Source: Gloeopeniophorella convolvens (lineage: Eukaryota; Basidiomycota; Agaricomycetes; Russulales). Taken from it: 64,000 nt of DNA. The notes under the pieces are model-generated. The model saw only the letters and a program-made list of their open reading frames with translations. It did not search any database and was not told the DNA's origin. Made by a program: the position numbers and the translations under genes. Positions 1 through 11,497 of this stretch are shown piece by piece (the first letter of the stretch is position 1; every line of letters begins with the position of its first letter). The DNA is taken from contig WTXD01000009.1 in NCBI GenBank assembly GCA_022496205.1, forward strand, positions 310,001 through 374,000, given 5' to 3'.

Positions 1-19
1 GGACGTGCTGAGGATGCTG

Positions 20-1266
20 TCAATGGAGGTGGCGTCTTCGGACCTTCGTTGGGAAGTCAACAAGGCCCGAAGTTGACGAGGATGACACGGATGTCGATGA
101 CGAGAATGACGATGATGATGAACGCGATGAACTACTCGAGGTGTAAGAGTCCTCAGAACCTGATGATGCGTTGCGGCTGCTTGGAGGGAAATGTCTCGAC
201 TTGGAATGTGACTCAATGAATGGTGACGGTGACAAGGGCATTGGTGGTAGATAGCCAGGCTCGGGGTTGTCCTCTGACAGATCGGAGCGCGGAGAGGTTT
301 CATCCATGAGATAGAAGTACAGGAATTCCAAACACTTCATCCTGACAGGCTGGTTAGGATCAATACTCAATAGTGCAAAGTCAACTCACCGAACATCTCT
401 TGGCGTATGCGCACGCTTCAATAGCTTGACAACCGTTTGGACACCATTGCAGTCTTCAAATACTCGTAACGCAGGGGAGGAGTCCACCAATATACACAGC
501 AGCGTGTCCAGCACTGCATTGGGCAACGTAGATGGCGACGGGACTGCTTTGTCCTCCGAGACACCCGTGTCATTGGATGCAGTGGACCTCGAGCTAGATG
601 ATGGTGATGCAAGGTTTCGTGAGATGACGAGAAGATCCAGCAACACCTGAACATTGGGGCAACAATTGTCAGAGGATAGCGTGGCGGAGAGTGCGGTTAC
701 TTACGTCAAGAGGGTATCTCCTGCCGAGGAATGCTTTGGTTGACTGATGCGTCAGGGCAACGCCTTGGACGACGGAAAGAGCTTGCGTCAGCTGGGAAGC
801 CAAAGTCGTCACTTCCGCGCGCCGGTCTCCTGGAGGACCTATAAGCACAACGCCACGGTGATCAGGCCCATAGCGCACCTTCGGACAGACCGCGTTGCAG
901 GAGTGAATCAAGGCGGAAGCTTGCACCGGAGATCCAGGACAGTATACGTGAGGGGACTGCAGGCCATGAGTGGGGCGCTACAAACATGGGGGACGAGAAG
1001 CTGCTTACCGTTACATTCGAAGGTGTCCTGGAGCGATAGAAATTCCCGGAGTGCCAGACTGTTATCAGGAGATGCAAATACTCGAGCCGTCAGACGCTCA
1101 AGGTTACCCAAGGCCCGCAAACGCGCTGAAGTGGACGAACGCGCTGATACCACCTAGGCATGCCTGAACGGTGAGTGGATCGTTTGCGCCTCTAAGCAAG
1201 TGTGCTACGAACAGTATCGAGCGATTCCTGGAGCGTATCGTACATGTTGACGATCGTATCCTCCAT
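20..1266 (-). CDS. cdc14: SIN component Cdc14-family protein
   Basis: Likely the fungal Cdc14 protein of the septation initiation network (the SPB-associated partner of the Sid1 kinase, not the Cdc14 phosphatase). Read on the minus strand, exons give MEDTIVNMYDTLQESLDTV at the start, then GNLERLTARVFASPDNSLAL, a block with SALIHSCNAVCPKVRYGPDH, a block with LDTLLCILVDSSPALRVFED and KLLKRAHTPRDVR, and finally MKCLEFLYFYLMDE. These ordered helical blocks are the family signature. The last exon joins at a GTGAGT donor near 387 so that R-M-K is kept in frame. The tail is a long serine-rich low-complexity stretch ending at 20, very close to the window edge; a GTCCGA donor-like sequence just before the stop means the true C-terminus could continue off the window. 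The start is the ATG at 1266; another in-frame ATG lies two codons upstream. Identity is fairly sure; exact internal splice sites are less so. Confidence 0.85.
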
Positions 1267-1611
1267 GGGCATGGAAAACGCGCTTGCGGATGCAATAAGT
1301 ATGAGGTGCTGGTGTTTCTGAACAATGCGTAGTAAAGTACTGCAGTAAGAGGCGTGTTTTTGTGGTGGCGGTTGGGCAGCATCACGTGTGCGCGACACGA
1401 CGCGTTCCGCGTACGGTCCCGGCGGGCCGTGGATGCATTAATGGTCCCACCGCCGCTGCCTCACGTTCCTCAATCTTAGCTCACGGCACGCTCACGGCTC
1501 CCCGCGCTCGCCGTGCAGCCGACTCGGACCTCCCATCAGCTTCGCGTCTGGCGATACAAATGACCAACTGTATCTCTCGCAGTCTTATCTTCCGCTCTCT
1601 CGTCTCAGACC
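1267..1611. other. Divergent intergenic region, cdc14 / FAH-family gene
   Basis: About 345 bp between two divergently transcribed genes. It should hold both promoters. I see no convincing open reading frame, TATA box or repeat; the 1500-1611 end is pyrimidine-rich on the plus strand, as is common just upstream of basidiomycete start codons. Confidence 0.5.
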
Positions 1612-2911
1612 ATGGCACCCATCCGCACGGTACGCTGCCATCGCCCTCGTGCAACCGCGCTCAGCCTAGCTGACCGGGGTGTGGCCGCAGCAATGGACGC
1701 GTCTCATACGCTTTGTTGCCTCTGAGACGTCCCAGATTCACATCGGTCAACCCATCGATGCTCAGCTCGACAGTGAGGCTCTTGAATGTCCAGGAGGCGT
1801 GAACTGTAGCTCATGCACACTTCTTAGTTGGCCTCGCTATCGCAAGCAAGAAGTCGGTCCTGGCATACGAGATTCTAGGGTCGCCTTTCGACCCCTCGGC
1901 GCAGCTCACGAAGAACATTCTGAGCGTAAAGACGCTGCTATCGCCGCTTTCGAGGGAGCAGATAGGGCTCGTCCGCTGCCTCGGACTGAACTACGCCGAC
2001 CATGCGGTGTGTTGCGGACTCCATTTTCGCGATACCCACGTGTCTCATTTGAATCCGCATGTCAGGCAGAGGCCAGCATGAACAAGCCAGCGTAAGTCAC
2101 CTCTCTGCGTCGTGATTAGCTGTTGCGCTGAACTCGCCCTCTTTTCAGAGCCCCGGTCTTGTTCTACAAGCCGGCGACAGTTATCATTGGGCCTAATGCT
2201 TCCATTAAGATTCCCAAGGTCGCACAGCCAGTGGAGGAGCATGTGCCCGATTACGAAGTAGAACTGACCGTCGTTATCGGCAAGCCTGCGAAGGATGTCT
2301 CCGAGGACGAGGCGCTGGACTACGTGCTTGGCTATACTGCGGGCAACGATGTGAGAAGCATGTAATCATTCAATAGCACGCAATGATATTGACACAGACC
2401 CCAGACCTCCTTCCGTTTCCACCAGATGAATGTCTCCCAATGGGGCTTCTCAAAGAGCTTTGGTGGGTGCAACCCGGGATTGGTCCAGGTACAGCACTGA
2501 GCCCCGTTTCCAGACGATGCTACGCCAATTGGACCCTGCATTGTCTCCGCTTCTGCGATCGCCGACCCGCAAACATTGTCTTTGAAGACGTTGGTCAATG
2601 GGCAGGTACTCCAAGACGGAACAACGCGTATGTTGTCCCGTGAAGCCATGGGGGAGCTCAGTATTGATGTAGCCCGCAGCGACCAAATCTTCAATGTCAA
2701 ACAAACCATTGCTTTCCTCTCGCAGGGCACAACCCTCCCAGCGGGCACAATCATCATGACTGGCACTCCCAATGGGGTTGGTTTCGTCAGGAAGCCTCCG
2801 ATCTTCTTGAAGCATGGCGATATTGTTCAAGTTTGGATCGGCTCTGGAATTGGAACATTGATCAACCCGGTGGTTGAAGAAGGCAAGCCACCTATATCAG
2901 CAAAGCTTTGA
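1612..2911 (+). CDS. Fumarylacetoacetate hydrolase (FAH) family protein
   Basis: A FAH-domain enzyme of the FAHD1-like group (acylpyruvase / oxaloacetate decarboxylase type); the precise substrate cannot be told from sequence. A six-codon first exon (MAPIRT) splices to QWTRLIRFVASET. Later exons give LAYEILGSPFDPS, LVRCLGLNYADHA, APVLFYKPATVIIGP, VPDYEVELTVVIGK (metal-binding acidic residues E and E), DYVLGYTAGND, FRFHQMNVSQWGFSKSFD, ATPIGPCIVS, GELSIDVARSDQIFNVKQTI and AGTIIMTGTPNGVGF, ending GKPPISAKL. These match the FAH fold in order. A 51-nt intron (2467-2517, GTGGGT...TTCCAG) must be removed, otherwise a TGA at about 2498 interrupts the frame; splicing restores SFDDATPIGPC. At roughly 300 residues it is the normal size of cytosolic or mitochondrial FAHD-type proteins. 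No clear targeting signal is seen. Confidence 0.9.
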
Positions 2912-3040
2912 ATTTCGGTCACCCGGGAAGGGTCCCACTGCGCTGCACATATATATGTAGACATCGGTAACTGAGTGCGATTGAAGTGTGTGTATCGTTT
3001 TCCACATCGAGTGATAGTACGTTTCATGACTTTCTCAACC

Positions 3041-5403
3041 TCAAAGACCGCCGAATGCAATGAGCTTGGTGTTCATGTACTCATCGATGCCATGGCCACC
3101 CTCTCGGCCTGGAAATGTCTCAGTAATGGCGCTTGGCCAGCACGATTTGATGTAGCTTACCGATACCACTTTCCTTGACACCCCCGAAGGGAATGACAGC
3201 TTGCGAGATCAACCCAGTGTTGGTCCCGACCATTCCGACCTCGAGCGCTTCAGCGACACGCCACACCCTTCCGATGTCCCGAGAGTAGAAGTATCCAGCC
3301 AGTCCCACGTCAGAGCTATTGGCAAGTTTGATAACCTCTTCTTCCGTCTCGAACTTTGTAAGCGCTGCGACAGGTCCAAACGTCTCTTCATCGTTGACCA
3401 GCGCGTTCGAGGGGACGTCAGAAAGGACAGTGGGGGCAAAGAAAGTCCCTGGTCCGTCGATACGGGCACCGCCGACCAAGATCTGTGCACCCTTCTCGAC
3501 AGCGTCATTGACATGACGGGTAACTTTCTCGATGGCGCGGTCGTGGATCAGAGGCCCATGTGTACTAGGCGGCAAATAAGCTAACATAACTTGAGCGCGG
3601 GATATATACTCACATTCCCTCTTCGAGGCCGTTGCCAACTTTGAACGCAGCAACTCGCTCCGCGAGGCGGGACGCAAATTCCGCGTACACGTTGGACTGG
3701 ACATAGATGCGATTCGCGCACACGCACGTTTGTCCGGTACCTCTGAACTTACACACGATTGCGCCTTCACAGGGAATCTAGTAAGCAATCTGATGCTAGC
3801 GAACCACAAACTCAGGAAACACCTTCAACAGCCTGATCAATGTCTGCGTCGTTGAAGACAATGAACGGAGCGTTTCCTCCTGCTTCGATGGAAACTCTGT
3901 AGGAATGTGTCGAATGAATGCGACGTATACGAACAACACAGTGCACGTACTTCTTGATAGTGGACGCGGCCATTTTGTACAAGCTCTTCGCGACTGGGGT
4001 CGACCCAGTGAACGATACCTTCTTTATAGTCTTGCTTTCGCACATCTCTTTCGCGACCTCGTTGACATTCTTCTGCGTTGTGACAATATTAATCACGCCG
4101 TCCGGTATACCAGCTCGCCTCCCCAGCTGTGGGACAGGTATGTTCGAGATTCCACGAGATTGATCGGAGGGATGCGTACCTCTGCAAGCGCCAATGCCGA
4201 GAACGGTGTCTCGGGTGGGGGCTTGATCACTGTCGTACAGCCTGCGGCCAGAGCAGCTCCCAGTTTCCGTGTAATCATAGCGGAAGGGAAATTCCAGGGC
4301 GTGAGGATGGACCTGTCAGGCGGGGATCAGAACGTGGTGGAGCATCGGACAATAGGTCAACACACACGACGCCTGAATCCAGAGAATCAGACAGTGCCCA
4401 ACGAAAGAAATCAGAGAACACTTACCAATGGGTTGCTTAATGACGACGTTACGAATGCTGCTGAATGCAGAAGGAACTTGTTCTGGTCGTCAAGCTCGCG
4501 TGAGCGACGACCAGGACTCCAGATTGTCCACTGACCGCCATAAGTTCTTACTGCTTCCTCAGCTAGACAGAAATCAGTTAGGCCGTAGGGGTAGTACTAA
4601 GTGTTCGACGACCTACCAAACCACTATGAGGAGCCTCAGTCAACTAGGCAGATGGCAGATGAGAGCGAACGTACATACCTCTATGAAGGAGGCGCTGTAC
4701 GTGTTCTCTCCCTAAACGAATACATTGATCGACGAGCCAACCATTTAAATCCGTGCTTACCTTTGCCTCGGCGAGTGTCTTGCCGTTTTCTAGTGTCTGC
4801 GCCCTTTGAGCAGGCTTCGAAAGGAAGGGCGTAAACCCTCACAATTATGCGAGATAGATCATCTTCATGTTCCTTCATGAGGCTATAAAACTTCATCATA
4901 ATGTCATGGCGTTGCTAATTCAAGCCCCGGTCAGACGCAGCAACAACTTTAGGCCAAGCATTCGTCACCTTGGCAGTTGTCTTGCTCCACGTCGAAAACG
5001 CTTTTCCCGCAGCAGCGATAGCCTCGAGTGTCTCCTCCAAACCCATCTCTGGGATGGTTCCAAGCTCCTCCCCTGAAGCCGGGTCTATGCACCGTTAGTT
5101 GCGGGTGTTTATACCGGTCGGCATGTGCGTACTTGTCACAGTGATGGTCGCTCCGCTCTTCGCATCGACCCATTGTCCGTCAATATACCCCTTCTTCAGC
5201 AACAGAGACGAATCTTTGAGACCGAACTATGGGAGCATGAGAGGGTGCGACACGAAGTCGGCAAGCGGAGTAGCACGAACTGCAGATGAACTGGCCATCC
5301 TGGCTGAGAGCAGAGTCCAATTCGGTTGTCTCGAGTTCCAGCTGTGTCTCGCGCTGGTTGCAGTGGCAGAGACAAGGCGAGATGCTCTGTGAGAAAGATG
5401 CAT
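3041..5403 (-). CDS. Succinate-semialdehyde dehydrogenase (aldehyde dehydrogenase family)
   Basis: Oxidises succinate semialdehyde to succinate with NAD(P)+, the last step of the GABA shunt. Minus-strand exons read [74 protein letters not shown] (cofactor-binding lysine), [27 protein letters not shown] (catalytic glutamate), [13 protein letters not shown] (catalytic cysteine in the SSADH-type context) and [19 protein letters not shown], ending [17 protein letters not shown] with the stop at 3041. The ATG at 5403 gives an N-terminus rich in Arg, Ser and Ala with almost no acidic residues ([20 protein letters not shown]), which looks like a mitochondrial presequence; a second in-frame ATG is at 5298. 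Between 5227 and 5280 the frame has a stop that is removed by a 54-nt or a 27-nt intron. The motif EAGGN replaces the usual ELGGN. Many introns (about ten). Confidence 0.92.
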
Positions 5404-5719
5404 TATGGGGACGGATGAGCCTGTGGACGTCGTGCACCCCGCCAGTTACACTCGGGCCGGACGCATTTCCCCAGCATGCGGGGCGCGTCGCCGGCAGCGT
5501 TGAGTGACGTCATGTCATTGTCATGAGCAGATCACACATAGACTGGTGACCGAGTCTCTTACTGCGCTGACGATAGCAAGCATGTACCTCCGTTAGACAT
5601 CACACAGGGATATCTCGGCACCAGCGGTTCGGTTCAAGCACGCAACAATCTACATAGTCTCCGTGGCTGACCTCATCCGATCGAAGAAGACAGTCGTTCT
5701 CCGATGGACAAGCAACAAT
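5404..5719. other. Intergenic region between SSADH and IMPACT genes
   Basis: About 316 bp between two genes on the minus strand. It carries the promoter of the SSADH gene and the 3' end of the IMPACT gene. No open reading frame, RNA gene or repeat is evident. Confidence 0.5.
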
Positions 5720-7074
5720 CTACCTTTTTGAACCTTTATTTCGGTGCCCTACATCGGACCTCTTCGACTCTATGAACTCCCCAAGCTCGAGTGCATCTCG
5801 CGCTGCCTGATGATGTGCTTGAACCGATCCGCACCCAATAACGTGCCGCCAAAATATCGAGTCACGATAACCAACACGTCCTTGACATCCTGAGCAGAGG
5901 TATATGAGCGATGGGTCAGACAGGGCTCTGGTGGATAGTCTAACCAATATCTGTAATAGATGTGCGAGGCGACCACCCGCTGCTGTTTCGCCGTCGTCAT
6001 CGTTGTCTGGCAGACTCGAGTGTAAGAGACCCAATGCCAAAGCAAAACAAGAGGATGCTCGCCTTGGAAGAGTATGTTTCCGACTTGACATCGCCACGCA
6101 TTTATGATCGGATGGGCTGCCTTGGCTATTCGTCGATCCGCCATAAGATAGGCTAGAACCGCCGGCACCTACGTAAATAAGGTTCGCATCAGCGGAACAA
6201 AGTCCTTGACAGAGCGGAACAAATTTCCAGGATCGTGGCGGTCACCTGCTCCGGGTCAGAAATTCGACATGCCCGACCGACGAATGCACTTTTGCGGTCT
6301 ACTATGGGTTCAGCTTCGACTAGCTTGATACCGTCCGGTAACACGGGGGCTTGCATGCTCTGCGAGATACCGAGCGTCGCAGCAGAGCTAACGTCAACTT
6401 GCGACCCTTCGGACGACTGAGGTTGACTGTGCTCCCGTAGCGCTTCCCCAGCTCTCTTCGATTCCAAATTCTCTTCGTACCACTGAGAGACCCTTTCAAG
6501 TACATTCTCCAAGCCATCGAAGACACAGATGGCACCAGGTGTCCATTCTACCCCGTTGACGGACATGAACGTTTTGATAATCGAGCCAAAAAGTGCCGAG
6601 TCCACGCCAAATGCCCCGACATAACGAGAAAGGAGCTGTAGCTGAGGAGGGGACGTCTCAGGGTACGAGAGAGGGAGCGAGACGAGGACCAGCAGAGATA
6701 CAGCGTCATGAGGCGGGGGCAAGCTGCTCTGTATTACCACAGGAATCTCCATGTTGTGGTGCGCACGCTCTCACCTCAAGGATACCTGGTATCTCACTAC
6801 CTCCGTCACTGACGGATCCGAACGTGGCGCTCGTCCATCTGCCGGAGAAGACGAAAACCAGGGTAGGATGGCTTCATCCCCATATATCGACCGTAATACT
6901 GTCCCACCACGGATACATGAGAAGGGTGGTGGTCGAAGGAGAGGGAAGGACGGCACCATCCAGCTCCGCGACGACGGGCTCCCTGGCTGGTATATCTGAC
7001 AGGGTTGCGAGCAGATGCTCGAAGCTCTCTGAATGGGATGCGTCTGGCCTCTGTTCGTCAGAGGCAGTCGGCAT
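5720..7074 (-). CDS. yih1: IMPACT/Yih1 family protein (RWD + UPF0029), apparent frameshift near the end
   Basis: Homologue of mammalian IMPACT and yeast Yih1, which bind Gcn1 and damp activation of the eIF2-alpha kinase Gcn2. The N-terminal RWD domain is visible as ELDVLRSIYGDEAILPW (after a splice that joins GAG CTG GAT G to TA TTA CGG), then PLSYPETSPPQLQLLSRYVG. A linker with many Gln, Glu and Ser follows. The UPF0029 domain shows DRKSAFVGRACRISDPEQV, LAYLMADRRIAKAAHPIINA, DNDDDGETAAGGRLAHLLQI and VLVIVTRYFGGTLLGADRF. After ADRFKHI the expected NxxAR helix is out of frame: the current frame ends at 5770, whereas the next frame continues QAARDALELGEFIES to a stop at 5720. One missing base near 5809-5812 explains this. 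The start is the ATG at 7074, with an alternative 60 bases upstream. Confidence 0.88.
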
Positions 7075-7283
7075 TGGTGACCAAGTTAACGATAAAGACG
7101 TGGGTTCGGCAATCCGGTTAACATTCCGGGGCAAGTTAGGCGTTGCGCGTCTCCGGCCGGCATCGATCGGTCAGGTGGTCGGTGGGCGGCCGTCGCCGCA
7201 GCGAATCGAAAGCAGCGGTTCCGCTACTGCGCACCTGCTATGTGCAAAACTGGTTGCCAAAAACCCCCACTGCGTGCACAATC

Positions 7284-9617
7284 ATGAAGCGGTCGCGCGA
7301 CGACTCCTCGAACACCCCCTCTCCGTCGGATAGCAATGCTAGCAAGCGTCCCCCGCCCAAGCGTGCAAAGGCGAGCCAGGCATGTACCTCGTGCCGCAAG
7401 CACAAAACTCGTTGCGAGCTATTGGAGTCTTCAAGCTACTTGTCTCGCTGCCACCGTTGCGAGGTCTTATCCATCTCGTGCTCATTCGAAACCAATGCCC
7501 CTCCCAATCTCGTGGCAGATAACTCTCCCCTCACAAAGGTTCGCCGCCACATCCTCAAGACCATCCTTTCAGCTCCAGAGCCTCCACGTCAACCAGAGGA
7601 TTGCACCGAGCCAACCCAGTCTGAAATCCTCGGCTCGGCCCCCCGACCCAATATCACCTCTCCATGGGAATTCCTCAGAGTCCCGGGCATACCCGACTGG
7701 ACCGCAACTCCTATGTTGGCTATGATGACTTTGTTAAAGAGGGCTTGCAGCAACCACCCAGTCGTGCCCCCTAGGGCGTGTCTGGGTTTTACAGAGGTAT
7801 TAACCCCCGAACAGAAGCGGTATCTCCTTGGCATGTATGTGCGTCTCCTCCCTGTAGCGTGTACCTACTAACGACCCCCAGCTTTGAGTCGAACTACGCA
7901 CCCTGGTTATCGTTACCGCTCAATGCCCTTGGGGAAGACCCGGTCTTGGATCTAGTCCGCTGCACAGTGGCAAGCAGACATCTCGATTCTGTGACACTCG
8001 CGAGCGTCTTTCTTCTTTACGCAGGCTCACAGAAGAGGCAATCATGAAGCACGTCTTCAATCCCACACCTTCCTCCGCGATTATCCAAGCGTTTGCACTG
8101 CTTGCATTATGGTCGCCATTCGACAGCATCTCACAGTCTCCATCGGAGACCCACGATAGTCGCCTGATCGCTTCCGCCGCCATCAACATGTGCTCTTCTT
8201 TACGCTTCGACCAGGCGGCCACCGACGAACAGGTGCTCACTGAGCGGCGCAAACTTGGAGCGGAACTCACGGTGCAGGAAACTGCTTCACTCGCTGCTAT
8301 CGAACAAAAGAAATTCATGGTGAGTGCCAAGGAGGGAGTTCCGCCCCTGGCCTAGCTCACCTAGGTGTGTAATCATTCTCAGTGGCTGTGCGTGCACAAT
8401 ATAGAATCCATGTGAGTGCATGTCGATCGCTTCGCGTCATCGTGGCTCAGGAGACCCTCCAGTGTCTGCATCGGTACCGGACGAGGAATATCTTCAAAAG
8501 TCTCGGATCTTCCGCCGAATGCACTCTCTCCGCTCAATTTCACAACCGTCGCGAACGCTCGCAAAACTAGGATGTACCTGTGCTCAAGGATATTCGACCT
8601 CACTGAGGTCGGGCTGCGACTGGAGATGTCGGAAGATCACAATAAATTCGAGGCTTATTGTGACGAATCAGCCGAGATCCTGTATCGCTTTGAAGGCCTT
8701 CAGCGAATCGTTTCATCCGTGCCCGGTATATTCACCATTCGCATGCGCTGATTCTCGGGCTGACGCTCGCTTCCCAGTGGTGACCGACATTGAAGTATTC
8801 CATGCCCATATGGTGGTAGTCTACTACTACTTCTGCCGGCTGACGTACGTGATGCACACACTCCGTCACATGCGATGCCACATCCCTCCCGCTGTCGCCG
8901 CGCGCGGCGGTTCCGTCTTCTTCTCAACCAAGACCACTCGCACCGGTTGTGGATTCGCTCTGACGTGCGCTCGCGATGCACTTGCATCAGCGGAGGCCCT
9001 ATTGACAACAATACTCTCGGTCTCCGACAAGGAGCTCCTCGCCACCGCCCCTGATTCTGTTTACGCCATGATCTCATTCGCTGCTGCGTATGTCACAACG
9101 GCAAAATTCCTGCTACTCCAGTCGAAGGCCATGCGACAATTCCCGGGCTCCAGCGACGCACTCCTTACTCGCACAATCCAGCGCCTGAGAAGTGTATCCC
9201 TGTCGCCAGACGACAACGCGAGCAGGTGTGCCCGAGTAATATCCAAGTTTTTGGACACGTGGCATGAAGGGCTGCTTGCTCATGAGGCTGAGGTTGCCAA
9301 CGAGGCTACCAGCGAGGATTCACCCCGCGCCGCATCATCAGTCTCTTCTGGCAGAACAAAGTTCTCCGAATCCACGGGTTCGGAGACCACAACGGTGGAT
9401 CCGCTGCCTGATCTCCCCTCTTCCTTCGACAACTTTGACTACTCTTCACACGGACTCGACCAAGACAATCTGTTTGGCCCAGAATTCTGGCAGTATCTTG
9501 CAGAGATGCCGAGCACGCAGATCACCCCTGCATGTGAGTTCCCCCTTGCTCGATTGAAACATTGGAAGTACTGAGCTTACTTCGACAGATGCTTTTGGTA
9601 ACGTTATCCCTTCATAA
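7284..9617 (+). CDS. Zn2Cys6 (Gal4-type) transcription factor
   Basis: A fungal-specific DNA-binding regulator. The six cysteines of the binuclear zinc cluster are at residues 34, 37, 44, 56, 59 and 66 (CX2CX6CX11CX2CX6C), preceded by a basic KRPPPKRAKASQ segment. The first exon starts at the ATG at 7284 (MKRSRDDSSNTPSPS). Downstream exons encode a helical middle region typical of the fungal transcription factor MHR type (for example HVFNPTPSSAIIQAFALLAL, ASAAINMCSSLRFDQAAT, VYAMISFAAAYVTTAKFLLL), then an acidic, Ser-rich tail with LPDLPSSFDNFDYSSHGLDQ that could act as an activation region. The last exon joins CCT GCA T to AT GCT TTT GGT and ends NVIPS at 9617. Target genes cannot be inferred; neighbours are housekeeping genes. 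Confidence 0.88.
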
Positions 9618-10108
9618 GCGTAACGCTGCTACTAGATCTGCAGCTCGTGTGTAAGATGGTCGTATCTGTGTAACTTAGTATATTCAGCCTTATATTATTA
9701 GAGTCGCCTTCGTACCGTTCTGCTGCGGTCCTCTGCATGTTCGCTGTTTTTTTTTAAATGTGCATATGTATTCCGCAGCAAGTGGTGCTAGACTGAGACG
9801 CAGTCGCTGAGTATCTACAAATTAGGGTCGAGGGGTTGGTTATAGTCTCTGTGTACTCTACATGCTGTATGGACCGAGACGGTGTGGAACTTCGTCAATC
9901 ATCTGTTGCCATCGAGCGCCGATGCCGGGCGGCCGGACGCCGGGCGCCTTCAATTGTATATTCGCTGTACCATCTCCTGACTTGCGCTCAGCCTCCTGCC
10001 CGTGACACCAGCAACACTAGCAGGGTATTGCCACAGTGCGCCACGCGCTGTATATATCAGTGCGTTTCTCTGAAAGACTAATCTACAAGGACGCTCGCAC
10101 CTGCGGGC
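9618..10108. other. Intergenic region, transcription factor 3' end / ATG29 promoter
   Basis: About 490 bp between two plus-strand genes. It contains an AT-rich part (9650-9790, with a run of nine or more T at about 9747) suiting a 3' UTR, followed by the ATG29 promoter. No supported coding sequence. Confidence 0.5.
10051..10058 (+). promoter_or_regulatory. TATA-like element upstream of ATG29
   Basis: The sequence TATATATC lies about 50 nt before the ATG29 start codon, a plausible distance for a TATA box plus a short leader. Inference from sequence and spacing only. Confidence 0.4.
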
Positions 10109-11497
10109 ATGCAAGCGCAGTCCGTCCGAGTGATCGTTCGCCTGCCCTATAATCGACCCGAGCACTCCGCCTCCCCGGAACCTGCACCTGTGAGCAAGCC
10201 AGTCCCAATCTATGACCTCAATTCGCTTACCTTCTGATAGGTCGTATGGAACTCGGATAAAGAGAGCCACCTCTGGGAGGTGGTAGCCAAGTCTCGTGGC
10301 TCCGAGGGTGGGGCACCAGATTGTGAGCCTCCTAGGACTCATAGTATCTGCCAGTATTGCTTTTGACGACTGACACAGAAGGACAGGGAAATCACTCGCC
10401 GCGCGCCTCGAAGTCCCTCTTCCATATCTCCTGTATCGGGCACAAGTGCGATATGAGCAGGATCTGCGTGGGCTCCAAGTCATCAAGGGTTCCCTGAGTC
10501 CTTCGAGCACACACGATGCCCCGCACCACGTTGAAGGGCTGCAAGACGTGACAGACATGCCCAGTCTCCTGCGCAGAAACTCTGGCGGCGGCCGTCGAAG
10601 CAGCCTTGCCAAATTGTCCACCTCCATTCGGCTGGCAACCCCGCTGGGTGTGCGAGCTCGCCTGAATTCGTTGGGCAGCAACTCGCCTTCGCGCATGAAC
10701 AAACCCTCCTCTTCATCAGTCCTCACGCTACGGGGGCATAAACGCGAGCCAACTGCGTTCAGACCTAGTTCACCTCTTTCTTCTGATTCCGGCACGGACG
10801 ACGGGGACGAAGACGAAGAGGCCGAGCGACGATTGGAAACGCAGGAAGCGCTCGACAAGAAGCTACGCAACCTCCACAGCCTCCTGACCGGTGACAATAT
10901 AGGACTCGTAAGCTCCGTTAATGACAACCGCAGAACGAGAGAACATCAAGCTCGGATGCCCTTCGCACCAAGCTCGCCTCCGCAGAGGGTTGGGATGTCT
11001 ACTGGCGGTCTCAGTCGTAGCCAAAGTATCTCGAGCTCGAGCTCTCCACGCGGCTCCATCCCTTCGATGCCGTCGCCTCCTCCAGAAAGTTCACAGTCCT
11101 TGGCGAGCAGGAATACCTCTCCCCCCAACAGGGCTGTCGGCCCGCACACTGTATCTTCTGAGCAAACGAGAACCCAACCTTTACTTCGGTACGGGGCATC
11201 ATCGAAGGTGACCCCGAGCAGCAACCAAGGTTCCTCGGCCTCAAGTTTCAGCGACCTCAGCGGTCAGTACTGTACTCGGGTCTTACACCGTGACGCGTCT
11301 TATCAAGAGTGTCTCCAGAAACCAGCTTGAATTCCGAGTTGGAGAGCGCTTTCTCTTCCAATATCCGTGCGGGTGGCTCCCGTTTGTAAGTGCCCTCCAT
11401 CAACAGTCTGTATGAGATGACCACTCATCCTTCGCGCTGTAGCAGCTCGCACTATACTCCCAGTAGTTTGGCAGGGAGAGGTGGCAGCCGGATTTGA
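10109..11497 (+). CDS. atg29: Autophagy-related protein Atg29
   Basis: Scaffold subunit of the Atg17-Atg31-Atg29 complex that nucleates the pre-autophagosomal structure during starvation. The N-terminal Atg29 domain is clear: VRVIVRLPYNRPEH, WNSDKESHLWEVVAKSRGSE, then WKSLAARLEVPLPYLLYRAQ and VRYEQDLRGLQ after one intron. The remainder is a long Ser/Pro-rich disordered tail with an acidic patch (SDSGTDDGDEDEEAERRLET) and a short helical stretch (ALDKKLRNLHSLLTGDN), as expected for this phosphorylated regulatory protein. Two small 3' introns join SDLSG-type sequence to ETSLNSELESAFSSNIRAGG and then FSSHYTPSSLAGRGGSRI, stop at 11497. The start is the ATG at 10109. An unusually long open frame on the opposite strand (9950-10927) is a by-product of this gene's base composition. 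Confidence 0.88.

Noticed and set aside
9950..10927. 325-codon open frame on the minus strand
   Set aside because: It lies opposite ATG29 exons, is rich in Arg/Ser/Cys from antisense codons, and resembles no protein; the plus strand has the clear Atg29 domain.
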